A stretch of 64,000 nt of DNA from the NCBI RefSeq assembly GCF_003254395.2, contig NC_037643.1, positions 17,349,463 through 17,413,462 on the forward strand, read 5' to 3'. The notes under the pieces were generated by a model, which was given only the letters and a program-made list of their open reading frames with translations, was not told where the DNA came from and searched no databases. A program made the position numbers and the translations under genes. Within the stretch, counting starts at the first letter, position 1; each line of letters starts with the position of its first letter. This document shows positions 22,815-35,157 of this stretch, piece after piece. This stretch comes from Apis mellifera. Its lineage: Eukaryota; Arthropoda; Insecta; Hymenoptera; Apidae.

Positions 22815-24600
22815 CACCGCCTCGTCGATCGCCGGCCAAAAACCGGCGCTCCACGCCGGTTCGTCATTAACGATTTCAAATCCCCCTGGTCCTGTTTCAC
22901 CTCCCCGGATAATCCTCCTCTATTAATAATACAATCTCTCGAACGAGAGAGAGAAAGAGAGAGAGAAGCTTCTTTCAACTGTCCGTCAATATTTCTCTTC
23001 AAAGAAAAGAGAGAGAGAGAGAGAGAAATAAAGAGAATCTCGAAACGAAACGAAAACGGGATTCGCCGAGAATCATCCATCCGGCTTTCCGTTACCCATT
23101 CTTCACAACGTGGAATGTTCGTTCCCTCCCCGTCATCGTGTAACCTCGCCTCGCCACGAACTTACTCGAAAACAAAACGAGAGCAAATATTCGGCTCCCG
23201 ATAAATGGCCGGCCGAGATGTCGTTGAATATTCCCTCGTTTCCCTGGAATCCTGTTGCAACACTACATATATATATATCTAGAAGCACGGGTAGTCCCCA
23301 AGCTGATGTATTTCTGAAGCTGTTGGCTCGAGGCCACCATTATGCGCATGATAATTAGAATGCGTTAGCGCGTGTCTCAATATATCCGCACGTGAGTTCA
23401 AGCCGAGCTAACCGGCCGCTCGATTCTGACCCGTCGTGGTGGGTGGCTTCCTCCTTTCTTTCTTTCTTTCTTTCTCTTTCTCTCTCCGGGATCGCTACCT
23501 TTCCCCGCCAATAATCGTCATTACTCGTTTCGAACCGTTCCTTTCTCTTCTTCTTTCCTTTCTTTTTCCTCCACCGAGAAAGGGGATCGTTAATCGGCAT
23601 ATTCGAGGATATCGAAATACACGAGGACGCGCGCAGGAAATCGTTGAAATTCTGCCCGAACGATCAGCAGGCTTACGCCTGTTGCTCCTCCTCCTCTCCT
23701 TTTTTATCACTGCTTGGTGTCGCGGAAGAAACCATCTGCGGCCAACGTACTAACTCTTCGCGAGTTTTTAATATATCGAGTTTCGAGTGTGTATCGAGTG
23801 CCTATAGGAGTTAAAGGAGAGGGAGAAAGACAGAGGAAACTCGAAATATATATATATAAGACAGCGATATCTTGTTTCTTTAATAAACGGAAACGGAACG
23901 TAATCGTATTATTTGTTTCTACCTTTAAGAATACCTACCCTCCCTTCCTAATACTCGAGTCGAGGGAGGGGGGATGAGCAGGAGGAAGAGGAATGCGAGG
24001 ATCTTTCGAGTCGAGACGGAGGGAATATTTAAGAAGGTATTAAACCTCCACCCCCTTCTCCGCAGCGAGGATAAGAAAGCATTAACGTTGTACTTTATTC
24101 GCGCGCACCGCACTCGATGAGTTCTGAAATATGGAAAGTATCGCGAATTCCGGCCAACAAACTTCTTCCCTCCTCGATTTCGTCGATTTCGAAGAATAAG
24201 AACGTCTCGAATTATTCCTTGCTCGGGAGGGCAGAGCCGGCCAGAGATTTTCCAGGCGAGGAGAAAAGGAAAATCCGATTGTCGAAAGGGAACGATATCG
24301 ATCGTCTTTTTATTCTTCGAAAGTGAAGAGAAGAATGTTTACCCCACGATCTCGTGTCGTCCAACACTGGGATCGCGCTTGTACCAACCTGCACGTTACG
24401 TACACCGAAAAGGGACATCTTCGAATCCGGGCGCCGGGTGTTAACGATTACAAATTGTGGCCGGCCGATTCTCAGCCTATTTCTCCGGATTAATATCGAG
24501 CGATAAATAATCGAAAGATGATTCACGATTCGCAAGTATCACGAGTCACGTGATGCTAATAATCCCGCCGGTTTATTTAAAGTTAACGTTACTTCCCGAT
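18901..24600. other. Non-coding, GC-rich microsatellite-dense stretch
   Basis: Contents are alternating CG/TG DNA at 19095-19125, GA and CT tracts throughout, a pentamer array of CGGAA type at about 21462-21506, (GGA)n at about 22488-22522, (CT)n at 22788-22814, GA-rich DNA at 22940-23032 and CTTT repeats at 23455-23480. An 18-bp palindrome lies at 21841-21858. The 240- and 234-residue frames across 21924-23080 are on opposite strands of repeat-rich DNA and have Arg/Ser-biased composition. I do not call them genes. Confidence 0.6.
21816..21858. promoter_or_regulatory. Homeodomain-type sites beside an 18-bp palindrome
   Basis: GATTAATTGGATTAATTAGG (overlapping TAATTG and TAATTA homeodomain-type cores) is followed within a few bases by the perfect palindrome CCGTGCCCC/GGGGCACGG at 21841-21858. 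The sites are visible; that they form one element is conjecture, since an 18-bp palindrome is only mildly unexpected in 64 kb. Confidence 0.2.
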
Positions 24601-24638
24601 ACGATAATTTCGTGAGAAATCTCGCCAACGCGGCATTC

Positions 24639-25240
24639 GATTCGACTCGAATTTTACGACGAACGTTTCGTTTATTTAAAATAACGTTACTACGAGTCGA
24701 TTCCTCGATTTAATAATTTGGCGAGGCGAAAATTTTCCCCGATAGAGTGTGTCGATTCGATTCGAATTTTACGACAATACGTCGCCCGTTTCGCGAAATA
24801 ACGCCGGGTCTCTTATCCGGCACGATAATTTCTCTAATCCTCCAATACTGTTCGATTCGATTCGAATTTTACGATAATCGTTCGTTTATTTAAAATAACG
24901 TTACTCCTCGATTACTAATTTATATTATCGATTCGACTCGAATTTTACGATAATTATTCGTTTGTGAAATGCAATGCCCGTCTCTCTCTCTCTCTCTCTC
25001 TCTCCTCTCGTATTAACGCGATAATTCCGCGATTTAAGTTAAAATTTCGCCAATAATATCGATTCGATTCGAATTTTACGACGATCGTTCGTTTGTAAAA
25101 TAACGCCATCTCCCGATAACTAATTCGACTCGAATTTTACGATATTCGCTCGCTTATGAAACAACGCCATTTCACTCCGATATACGCGATAATATACATA
25201 CATATATATACAGTATCGATTCGATACGAATTTTACGAAA
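24639..25240. repeat. Box-and-spacer array: TTCGAATTTTACGA boxes
   Basis: Seven copies of the box GATTCGAYTCGAATTTTACG begin near 24639, 24753, 24852, 24929, 25059, 25122 and 25216. Most are followed by a shorter shared word, GTTCGTTTATTTAAAATAACG, in decaying form. Spacings are 114, 99, 77, 130, 63 and 94 bp, so the box is better preserved than the spacer length. A (CT)n run (about 24983-25004) interrupts one spacer. All boxes have the same orientation. This is either an old minisatellite or a cluster of binding sites. Confidence 0.85.
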
Positions 25241-28200
25241 AATATCGTCTTACGAGCGAAAATTTCTATCTATCATCGTAAAATTTAAATTTCCTTCTTT
25301 CTCCTTTATTCCAACTCCCGTTCCCGATAACTTTTCGCCGTCTATCGTCACTCGCTCGAACGTGTAGCGCTGTTGTCGACTTGTCGTGGAAGGGGAAGAG
25401 CAGGAACGTTGTAGGTTGGTAAGGTAGAGAAAAAAAAGAAAAAAAGAAAATCGGTACGACGATTTCTTAACAGCGGCAATGAATCGTTGCACCCGCGATA
25501 CACAATCCAACCTCGCCTCTCAACTTATACCAGAAGGTATAAAACCGAGGCCAACATATTGCGCGCATTAATTCGCCGTTGCTCGACGTTGCAAGGTGAT
25601 TCGTAATACGACGAGGGACATCCTCGTTCGCGCGATCCTAGTTTATAAGAGGGATCGGTTATGGTAGGCCCATCATCCCATCCGCGACACGCACGCCATT
25701 CCATTTCTCGGTAATTATAAACTTGGATATCCCGTCGCTAAATATTCCCGTCCACTTCCGCGGAATTTATCGAGATTAATCGGCGTATCGAACCTTTCCC
25801 TTCTTCCTTCCTTCTGCTTGTTGCCCGTTACAGAGTTTAAAAAAGTTTGGAATGATTACTTTCCTTAGGATTTCGTCGCACTTTCCCCGACAACTTTCAA
25901 CAACGCGCGCTCGGTCATCGCGTTACCGTTCCACGCTTCGCACTGAATCGACGCGATCAACGTTCTGTTTACGTTGTAACCCGAGAATGTAAACACAGCC
26001 ACGAAACGTTCCGGGCATAAACGCGTAATGGGGACACGAGAGTCTACTTTGTTTACAATTTTTCTGTAACGAGAAAGGAACTCGTTTAAGAGGATTTATA
26101 ATATTCTTTCTAACTTTATTAAATTCGTATCGAAACTTTATCATTGAAAACATCGTATCAAGGAAATAATAATTTTCCACGAACAGAGAGGAGATCGATG
26201 AAACGAAAGGGATCGAGTTTCGCGAAAGCGTATCGCAAGGAGAAAGAAATCGGGCAGCATCGAACGGATAATGAAAATTGCACGGCCGCAAACGATCGAA
26301 TCCACGAGCACCAATTACCCGAGCTGGATGATTCGTTTTAGCGGCCGCCCTTGATGGACCACCCGTTGGGATTCACCGGCGAGCAAGGAAGGACGGCCGA
26401 AAGTGTCGCTGATTCGTAAGGCGATCATCCGCGCAGAAGGAAATTGCGTATTATTTTTATCGAAAAACTCCGTGTTTCGGTACACGTGATAAAATTACAT
26501 TACACACATACATACACATATATATATAAAAGCGTATTTTCTCCGTAAATACATACACACATACCCGTACGCGTGTTTGCAAAGGAGGAAGGGAGGGGTG
26601 GAAGAACAAAGAGTATTCATGGCTCGATTTGAACAAAGACGGTAACCGTCCCGCGGAGTGTCGAGCGGACCCCGACCGACATTACCGACCCGTTCCGAAT
26701 GAATGTTGGTAGAGCGTGGACGTGGTTTGTAATACCGTCGTATTAATCTATGCCCGCGTTCGTAATAATAAGGAAATGTTTCAATCTCGGTGATGTATAG
26801 CGCACACAGCTATGGAGGGGGGGAAGGGTCCTCCTCGTTGTCCTCTCGGTAACGACAAACGATCGTCGCCGAGAAGCGATCAATCTCGTCAACGAGTCAG
26901 ATTCAGAGAGGTCGGGATCGGGATACCCTTTTAACGACGAATAAATTCTCATCTCCTAGATAGAGAGAGAGAGGATAACCCAAGCAAATCGAATGACGAT
27001 ATTATTATTATTATTATTAGAAGAATAGAGAATGATTTATGAAACGTAATTAGCTTTGTTTAGTCGTCCTGCTCGACGATTAATAACAAAATCCTCGCCG
27101 TTGACACCTATTCTCTCGATTAACTCGTCGATTAGAGGGGATTCCAACCGATTAGTCGGTTGTTGGTCACAGCAAGTCGAAAAATGTTTCGCTCGGAGTA
27201 AGTGAAAGAGAAGGAGGGAGAGGAGGCCTCGACTTTGATAACCGTTACACAACGGCGGTGGTTTATCTTCGATTACGAACGCCTTCTCGGTTCTCTCTCT
27301 CTCTCTCTCTCTCGGTTTCTTGGCTCTCCTCCGATTTATGGCGGGCGATTTGTCGGTAGCGGCCAGATTAGAATTAGTTTGCGGATCCGCGTTTGTTTGC
27401 TCTCCTCGAGGGATCCAAGATCCGGATCTTGGATCGTGACTCGTCTTCTCTTTCCCTCTCTCTTTCTTCGATGTAAGAAATTCCAGTTGGAATAAACGTT
27501 TGGAAAATTGCGTGGAGTGGGGGGGACTCGAGATAGACTCGATCGATACGCTCGGTGTCTATAACGTTAAGGCGTGTGCGGGTGGAGGAATGTGTAAGCA
27601 TACGTATCAACCCTTTTGCACGGGACTTTGGTAGTTTGCACCCTTCCACGGAGCGATATTAATATCTCTAATCATTCACCAACCCCTTCGGTATCCCTTA
27701 TCAAGGGATACCATAGCCGTCGGTTGAAACGTGTTATTCAGATTTATCCCATTTGCCTTTGGGACGAGCCAGGGGTATTTATCCGTACGACAAACCGAGT
27801 ACACGAGCGCCCGATAAAGCGTTTGTCTCGCGACTCGGATTAACAGTGTTCCTATAAATTTCTCTTTTTTTTCTTCTTTTTTTCGATAATTCGATGATAT
27901 CGTATCACTTTTTTTTAGATATTTGGAAAGATTATAAAACTGATAAAATTAATAACAACTCTATAGAATTCAAGATTTATATCAATTTGGAGCACTTCAG
28001 CAATGATGAAAACAAGATCCGAATATAACACAAAATTTATAACACAAGCTTCTTCCAAATTAAAAATATCCAAATTTCTAGACGAGAACGTGGTAAAGTA
28101 AAGAAAGAGAGGAGGCGCTTATTAAAAGATTGAACAGAGAGAGGCGGTTCACCTTTGGCCAAGCTTCGCCCGGTTATTAATGAACGCGGTGATAGGAAGT

Positions 28201-28897
28201 GTCCGTCTCCCCAGGAAGAATCGCCTCTCCCAGAGCAAGGCTGTCACGTATTCGGCTTCTATTTCCCTTAGCTAACGCTCTCTATATGCAAATACGAAAA
28301 CGACCGCTCTCTCTCTCTCTCTCTCTCTCTGCTTTCACATATCCTCCTCCTCCTCCTCCTCTCGCGTATGTATGGAAATGCGTATTATCGGGTCGCGTCT
28401 TTACGAGACGAGGGTGTTGGTTTCGCCGCCTCTTTATAAATAGCGACTTTGATACACCCGTCCTCTGACCGCGTTAAAAATTGAAGGGTCAACCCTCCTT
28501 TCATCGTGTCTGCGTACGGAAGAAGGATTTCGCGATCGAGTCGAGTGAGGTTAAAATTCATTTTGCTTCGATTCAAGAAAAGAAAAAGAATAGAAGAGAA
28601 ATCTCATAGAGAGAGTTCTATCGCCATAAGTTACAATTAGGTCAGTTGAAGGGAGAGAAGAAACGTGTGCAAGGAGACTGATCCACTCTATACTGATTTA
28701 AACCCCGTCCAATTCCAGCGACACTCGTCCCGTCTATAATGCATAAATAATTACCACTTAGCCCCCTTTGTTGTCCTCGAGGAGCAGACCGAGACCCCCC
28801 CTCCTTTGTCCGCTCCGCTCGGTTTCGGACCGCGAGATTTATTCGATACGCGCGCCCTCATCGGAATCCTTGTCCAAGATCGATATATATATATATA
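25241..28897. other. Non-coding stretch left of the mariner relic
   Basis: No gene is recognised. A TATAAAA word lies near 25546 without a clear initiator. Short (CA)n/(TA)n lies at 26500-26530, (ATT)n near 27002-27019, (CT)n near 27292-27314 and near 28311-28331, and (CTC)n near 28343-28360. Positions 27850-28100 are AT-rich and unique. I checked that block for mitochondrial or transposon similarity and saw none. Confidence 0.6.
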
Positions 28898-30047
28898 TTG
28901 GGTTGGTAACTAAGTAATTGCGGATTTTTTTTAGAAAATCAAAGACAATTTTTTCATGGAACTAAATAACTTTATTCCGTAACGTGTTGCCCATTTTGAT
29001 CAATGACCTTTTGCCATCTTTCAGGCAACGTCATAATCCCACGTTCGTAAAACTTGTGGTTTTTATTAGCAGAAAACTGAATCAGCTACGATTTGATGTC
29101 ATCATCGTTATTGAAATTTTTACCATTCGAGGAGTTTTGTAAAGATCGAAACAAAAAGTAATCGGATGGTGCAAGGTCAGGACTATATAGTGGATGCGGC
29201 AAAACATCCCAACCAAGCTCCAATAATTTTTGCCGAGTGACCAAAGATGCGTGTGGCCTTGCATCGTCACGATGGAATACAACACCTTTTCGATTTGTCA
29301 ATTCGGCCCGCTTTTCTTCAACCGCGTCGTTTAATTTCGTTAGTTGTTCGATGTAGACGACAGAATTGATCGTTCGGTTGAGTGGTAAGAGTTCAAAATA
29401 GACAATTCCTTCGTAATCCCACCAAACTGATAACAAAATCTTCTTTCGACGAATACCAGCTTTTGATGTTGTTCGAGCTGGTTCACGTGGCCTGCTCCAC
29501 CATCTTTTCCGCTCGATATTGTTGCAAACAACCCATTTTTCATCGCCAGTTATCGGTCGTTTTAAAAATGGATCATTTTCATTACGTTTCTTTAGCAAAT
29601 CGCAGCTGTTATGCGTTGCGTTAAATGCTTTTCTCTCAGTTCGTGAGCAACCCATGTATCGAGTTTTTGAACATAGCCAAGTTGTTTTAAGTGGTTTTCA
29701 ATGCATGTATGCGATACATGAAGCTCACCAGAACGAAATTTGTCAAACCAATTTTGACATTGCCGTTCTTTTAAGCCGTTCTTTCATAACTTTTTGTGAG
29801 CTTGCGATGCGTTTTTCCCTTTGCGAAAATAAAAAAGCAAAATATGACGATAATGTTCCTTTTGATTTTCCATTTTTCAACGAACGCCAAACTACGCAAT
29901 CGATCAAAAAACTTTTTTTACCGATCGACAGCTGAATTGCCAATTATCAAATAACAAAATGTGTTTTACATTTGGACTACGCCAGCAAATCTAAAAATTC
30001 AATTGAAGCCATCTATGAGTGAAATCCGCAATTACTTAGTTGCCAAC

Positions 30048-30051
<4 letters not shown>
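28898..30051 (-). mobile_element. Mariner (Tc1/mariner family) relic with both terminal inverted repeats
   Basis: A class II DNA transposon that moved by cut-and-paste into TA sites. The terminal inverted repeats are 30 bp each (28898-28927 and 30022-30051), begin TTGGGTTGG and differ at one position (T versus C at base 10). A TA dinucleotide flanks each end, the expected target duplication. The insertion sits inside a (TA)n run that continues on both sides. The length of 1154 bp is shorter than the roughly 1.25-1.3 kb usual for the family, and the loss lies inside the transposase. Termini and protein resemble the mariners known from honey bee and other Hymenoptera. The element cannot make its own transposase, but its near-perfect ends could in principle still be recognised in trans. 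Confidence 0.95.
28972..29873 (-). pseudogene. Mariner transposase, broken (DD34D triad retained)
   Basis: The reading starts at the ATG at 29873 (MENQKEHYRHILLFYFRKGK), the N-terminal helix-turn-helix region. It hits a stop at 29784-29786, where a 9-base word AAGAACGGC is duplicated and a short segment is missing. A second, larger in-gene deletion lies near 29721-29726. A WVAHEL motif (usually WVPHEL) follows, then a single-base frameshift near 29608-29612. The rest is open from 29655 to 29089 and holds the catalytic core: the aspartates of ITGDEKW, HRDDARPH and APSDY. The second and third are separated by 34 residues, the mariner DD34D spacing. HRDDARPH differs from the usual HHDNARPH. A premature TAG near 29086-29088 precedes a C-terminal remnant that stops at 28972. 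Several independent lesions mean it is not functional. Confidence 0.93.
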
Positions 30052-30080
<29 letters not shown>

Positions 30081-33000
30081 CAATCTGAAACAAAGTTGAA
30101 AACGAGGGTCGAATTGGAAAAGGAGCTACTCTTCGCTTTATCGAGTCGAGGGATAAAAGTTTTTCCACGCGAGGAGATGGATCCGTCCCGGATGAAAAAT
30201 CAAAGTGGGGGTATTAAGATAGGACGGCATTTTGTTATCTTTACGGCCGACCATGATTCTCTCCGACTGGCCTATGATCGTATAACGCGTATATACGTAT
30301 AGGGGAAACGAGCTCAGGTGGACAAACGCGATTTCCAAACGCGTACACGATCCCTTCCCCCCCCCCCCTTCCTCCCCCGTTAAACGTTTTACGACACCGA
30401 GTTATAATTATTTTATTATCGCCGATCGTAAACGATCGGGCAAGTGAAGGTAATAATATGCGGTAAATACCTTTAATGGACAGGCAGGGGACCCGACAGG
30501 ACGTGTTAAGACGTGGCCGCCGTAAAACAGCGGGACGTCGACGTGTTTCCCCGCATCGATCCCCGATTCGCCTCGATTCCGCTTAATTTATCTCCACTCC
30601 TCGCCATGGAACCGAAAATAGAGAGAGAGAGAGAGAATGGATTCATATCGATCTCCAACTCCCCTCCTCCTCCTTCTCTCTTTGTTTAATTAAGAGACGC
30701 CGGAAGATTCGAAATAATCGATTCCTTCGTCTCGCAGAGAATAAATAAAAATTCGAAGAGGAGGAAAGGCTCCTTCCTTTTCGAAAAGAAACAGTTCGAT
30801 CCACGGAAATCGGGGAGAACCCCTGCCGTCTCCTCTATTCACAATCACGGATTTGATTTAGCGGATGGAGAGGCAATATAATGTCTCTAACGAGAGTGTG
30901 GTATATAAGGACAAGAGGGAGTAGGAGGGGGGGGATAGGGCAGGGCGTATAATGCCATAATGCCGAACCAACACGGTATCCTTCCTCATCAGTATCTTTG
31001 ATTAGAGGCCCCTATCCTCCTGATTTGCTTCTAATAAACCCGTGAAATCGCCGGGGTAAGGGGGAGACGGAGTCATCCGTGATTCACGTGATTCGTGAGA
31101 GACGTCTGCCTCCTCCTCGAGAAGCCTTGGGGTAGTTAGTAGTCCTTTTTATCGATAACCAGGTCCTTATTATTCAAATTGTCAAAATTGCAATGAGAAA
31201 ATTGGAAATCCTACCTTTATACGCAAAGTATAAATATATCTATACATCTGTATAAATTCGAAGCTTCCTAATATCGAGAGAGAGAGAGAGAGAGAATATG
31301 GCGGGGTTCACGCGATGACGCGGAAACAAAGTTGGCGGTTTTCGCAAAGTTCGAGCGGGGCAATCTCGGGCTGGAAGTTTCCAATACCACTTTTTTTTCC
31401 CCGCCACTTCGAATCTGAATCCTTGGAAAGAGCGAATGAGCCTCTCGTTGCCGAGGGGGAGGGGGGAGGGAAGGAAAGGGGGTTGACGGGTGCTCGAAGG
31501 CAGCAGCGTTTATACACACCGGCGGAATACCACCCGCTGGCTGCAGAAATCAGCCGGCGGGACTTAATAAGCGTGGAAAGAGGCGAAGAGATAGAAGAGA
31601 TAGCTAGCCGGATGATGCGAAAACTTTGCTATATTAGCCGCTTTGGCGATCCGTATCCGCTTTTGCCGCGCCGCGGAAACTTGCGTATATACGCGCGCAC
31701 CGACATATTCTCTCTCTCTCTCTCCCCCACTCCTCGAGTACGAGTTTCGACCGACGAAACGAAGAAACGAGATATCGCGAGCGAGGAGTTCGGGGAAATT
31801 CGTGAGAGTCGTCCGATTGGAGAAGCGACGAAAAACTGGGCTTTTAAATCGTGCGCGGTTCGAGAAGAGCGAAAAAAAACGAAAGAACGGGCCAGGCCTT
31901 ATCTCGCTTTCCTCTCTCTCTCTTTAACTTCGAGCGGTTAATGAACGGCCACCACTCTCGCTCTCCGTTCCTTCGATGCGCTGGCGTCTTGGCCCACGCG
32001 TCACCGTAATTACGCGGTGCACGCACGCGTGTCCCACACTGCGTGATCGGGGTGCCAACCAGCCTCTTCCCTACCTTTTCGATCCCGCACAGACAGAGTT
32101 TTGAAAAGGATTTCGCCTAATCGTACGAAATTAAATCGATCGTACGAGATCCGTATATTGTTATGGCGCAAGACGAGAGCACGAGAAGGGTATAATATAT
32201 ATCGGAACGGCGTTATGATGTCACGATGACATCATTGCCCGGGAGATGTGGTGCAGTCAAAGTTGTAGCGACGGCCAACGCTCCAGACAGGATATTATCG
32301 CGGCGGTCATTCGCTAATTGATCCACCGTGGTGTTTTATTTTACGCCGTCCGCGCACGGTTCTCAATATCCGATCGACCTACAACCAGCTGCGCGCCGTA
32401 TAGCATCGCGCATACTATCTATAATCGCGTTACCCGCCACGCTTCACGGTATAATTATCGCTCGTCGCGCAGATGTCGCTCGCTACGCGACCAATGCGAC
32501 GAGACGTTTCAACGCTCTCCATCCATCATACCAAGAGTTTCATCATCTTCGAACAAATCAATTTCGCTCGCTTTATTTATCAACGCGTGTATATACGTTA
32601 TATATATATACACACGTGTGTATTTCTCTGGGATTAATCTTTAAAAACTTTTTAAAAAATTTTCGCGATCGATTCAAACAACGGAGAATGAGAACCGTCT
32701 CGGTTGACAATGCTATTAATTCATAGAGTTCATAATCTATTAGTTACGTTTAGCGGAGGAGCGTTAACGAGTGTAATGGCAGCACACGCCATCTACGTGT
32801 CATTTAATTCTGACACCCTCACACCATCGATGATCTCATGCCGCGGCCGACTTGACTTCGCTTAATTGTTTGTTACCATTACCGAGCGCGTGCTATTGAA
32901 ATTAATGTTGATCTGTCTCGGTTAACATGTGCGCTCCCATAAAACCTGCTTCCGGCGCGTTGGCCCAGCTCGCTTGATGGAATTAAGCCTCGTTCCCCTC

Positions 33001-34260
33001 GAACAACCGCTTTTTCGACAGGCATCCGCTTCTTAACCTTCGTCTTTCTCTCTCTCTCCAATTATTCCTATTTATTTGTTTTCTAAAATATTACTTTCTT
33101 TTAGGATTAAAATTTTAAAATGGACAGATATATTATAGGGAGAAGCAAACAGTCGTTTCTCGATTCAAGTCCCGTTGATCGTAGAGACAACTTCCTCTCA
33201 TTGATGGATGATAAACGATTCTAATCTAACACGAGCACCGAGCCAACGCATAATGCGGTCACTGACCCCCAGCCAATGATTCTGGTCCCTCGACCCCAAC
33301 GCGTTTCAAACGATCATTGAAAATTGAAGAATCGGAAGCGAGCGTCGATTCGAACGATATTAATCCTTCCTTCCCTCACCCTTTCATCCGTAATTAAATA
33401 AATTAAGAAGAACGCTTCGATCTTTTCGATAATCTCTCGATTGTCGATCCCTCCGAGAGAAAGTGCGAGGAGGAACGACGATGTTGTAGCAAGCCGGTCC
33501 GGACATTATTACGAATCGGGCACGGTCCAGATACGGCCGATCGTCGATATTATTACAGATTGGCCTGTGAAATTCATGATGAGCCGTTTAACGCGTTTCG
33601 ACGTCCGCGAAAATGATCCCTCGCAACTCGACCTCGACCTCAACCTCTCCCCCCTCCCTCGCGCGTATTCGTACTCGCCTTCGTCGGCGGAAACGGCGAA
33701 ACTCGGATTCGAATTTATCCGCCGTGCAAAATCTCTAAGACTATAATAATAATCGCCCCTCCTTCGAAGGGAGGGGAAAAAAATTTTCGACCTTTTTTTC
33801 TTGTTTCTCGCGCGATCCATCCTCGTCCCGCATAATCACGACTGAGTTATCGGCGCCCAGATTCGGGGGACAATGGCTGTATAAATATCGCGGGCCGGGA
33901 GCGGTCCACGCACGTGGGCAGACGCGCGTGTCGCAGGGTGGTCCTTGCTAAACGCTACGTGGCGGCCCGCCTTCGTAACGAGCGCACCGTCCCGTTTTTG
34001 ACGCGAGTCGTTAAAACCTTCCCCCTTCCTCGATCCTCATCCTCCATCCTTCGCTCGGATGCTGTATTATTGTTAACGCGCCGAGATCGGAAAGTTTCGA
34101 AATATTGTAAAATATGAATACGCGTCGAATATGGATTGATTATTATCGTTGGTTTCTTGAACGTACGCGGTTGTACACGTGTAAGGTTCGCTTCTGGTAA
34201 GAGTTACTTTCGTGTGCGTATATATGTATATTATACGCTCTGACACTATTTCTTAAATAG
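30052..34260. other. Non-coding stretch right of the mariner relic
   Basis: (TA)n continues from the mariner end to about 30079. Further along are a C homopolymer region near 30357-30368, GA/CT tracts near 30620, 31279 and 31711, the CRE-like dyad at 32215-32235, short (TA)n near 32600, and a TATAAATA word near 33880 in GC-rich DNA. Frames such as 31315-31941 are built from repeat translations at their ends and match no family I know. Confidence 0.6.
32215..32235. promoter_or_regulatory. Perfect 9-bp inverted repeat with CRE-like halves
   Basis: ATGATGTCA, the spacer CGA and TGACATCAT form a perfect inverted repeat. TGATGTCA and TGACATCA resemble single-mismatch variants of the bZIP/CREB site TGACGTCA. 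The surrounding 100 bases are unique and GC-balanced. The symmetry is certain, the factor is a guess. Confidence 0.3.
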
Positions 34261-34930
34261 TACAACTTTCGAATCGAGGTAAATTTTTTATTTCCTCTCC
34301 TGAATAATTTAATTTTTCCAGTAATAAATATAATCGATTAAACGGGAAAATTAAAAATCGAAAACTTCAATATAAAACAGTACAACTTTCGAATAGTATC
34401 TAATAAATATTTCACTCCCTCCCCTGAATAATTTAATATAGTAATATTTTCGCGATAGATAAATTATGGTTATAATGATTTACATGATAATATATTTATG
34501 GTTATAAATGATTATTATGGAAATTTAAATATTCGATCATGGACGCGTAATGAAAATTCCGTTCTTAATCGATTAAACGGGAAAATTAAAAATCGAAAAC
34601 TTCAAATAGTACAACTTTCGAATAGTATCGAGATAAATTTTTCACTTCCTTTCCTGAACAATTTAATTTTTCCAGTAATATTTTCGCGATAGATAATGAA
34701 TTTTCGAATTAAAAATCGAAAACTTCAAATAGTACAACTTTCGAATAGTATCTAGATAAATTTTTCACTCCCTCTCCTGAACAATTTAATTCTTCCAGTA
34801 ATATTTTCGCGATAGATAAATTATGATTATAATAGTTTACATGGTAATATATTTATGGTTATAAATGATTATTATGGAAAATTCGATCATGGACGCGTAA
34901 CAACTTCCGTTCTTAATCGATTAAAATTAA
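34261..34930. repeat. AT-rich tandem array, about 120-bp units within a larger unit
   Basis: The word TACAACTTTCGAAT begins at 34261, 34381, 34610 and 34733 (spacings 120, 229 and 123). Each copy is followed by a run ending in CCTGAAYAATTTAAT. A longer block containing CATGGACGCGTAA occurs twice, near 34539 and 34888, about 350 bp apart, and both copies are preceded by TTATGGTTATAAATGATTAT. The array therefore has a compound structure of a short unit nested in a long one. No coding sequence. Confidence 0.85.
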
Positions 34931-35122
34931 AAATCGAAAACTTCTCGTTCCTTTTTCTTCCTTCCTCCCTTGGAAAAACCATCGAAACCAACCTTGGATC
35001 GACAAATGGGTGGGGAGGCGCGGAGGAAGGCACGGGATCGGAATAACTCGGGCGTGGATCCTTCATCGCGAGTGGTTATTACGATATATAAAAATATAAA
35101 AGTGCGAGTTATAATAATAATT

Positions 35123-35157
<35 letters not shown>

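Noticed and set aside
21924..23080. Overlapping 240- and 234-residue frames on opposite strands
   Set aside because: Both cross (GGA)n and (CT)n tracts, are Arg/Ser rich and match no family I recognise; repeat tracts lack stop codons.
25540..25580. TATAAAA word as a promoter
   Set aside because: No initiator at the right distance and no downstream exon; TATA words are common in this AT/GC-mixed DNA.
27850..28100. AT-rich block as a second NUMT
   Set aside because: Read in all frames with the mitochondrial code it shows no mitochondrial protein or rRNA landmark.
33875..33925. TATAAATA in GC-rich context as a promoter
   Set aside because: No initiator or downstream element at a fitting position and no reading frame following.
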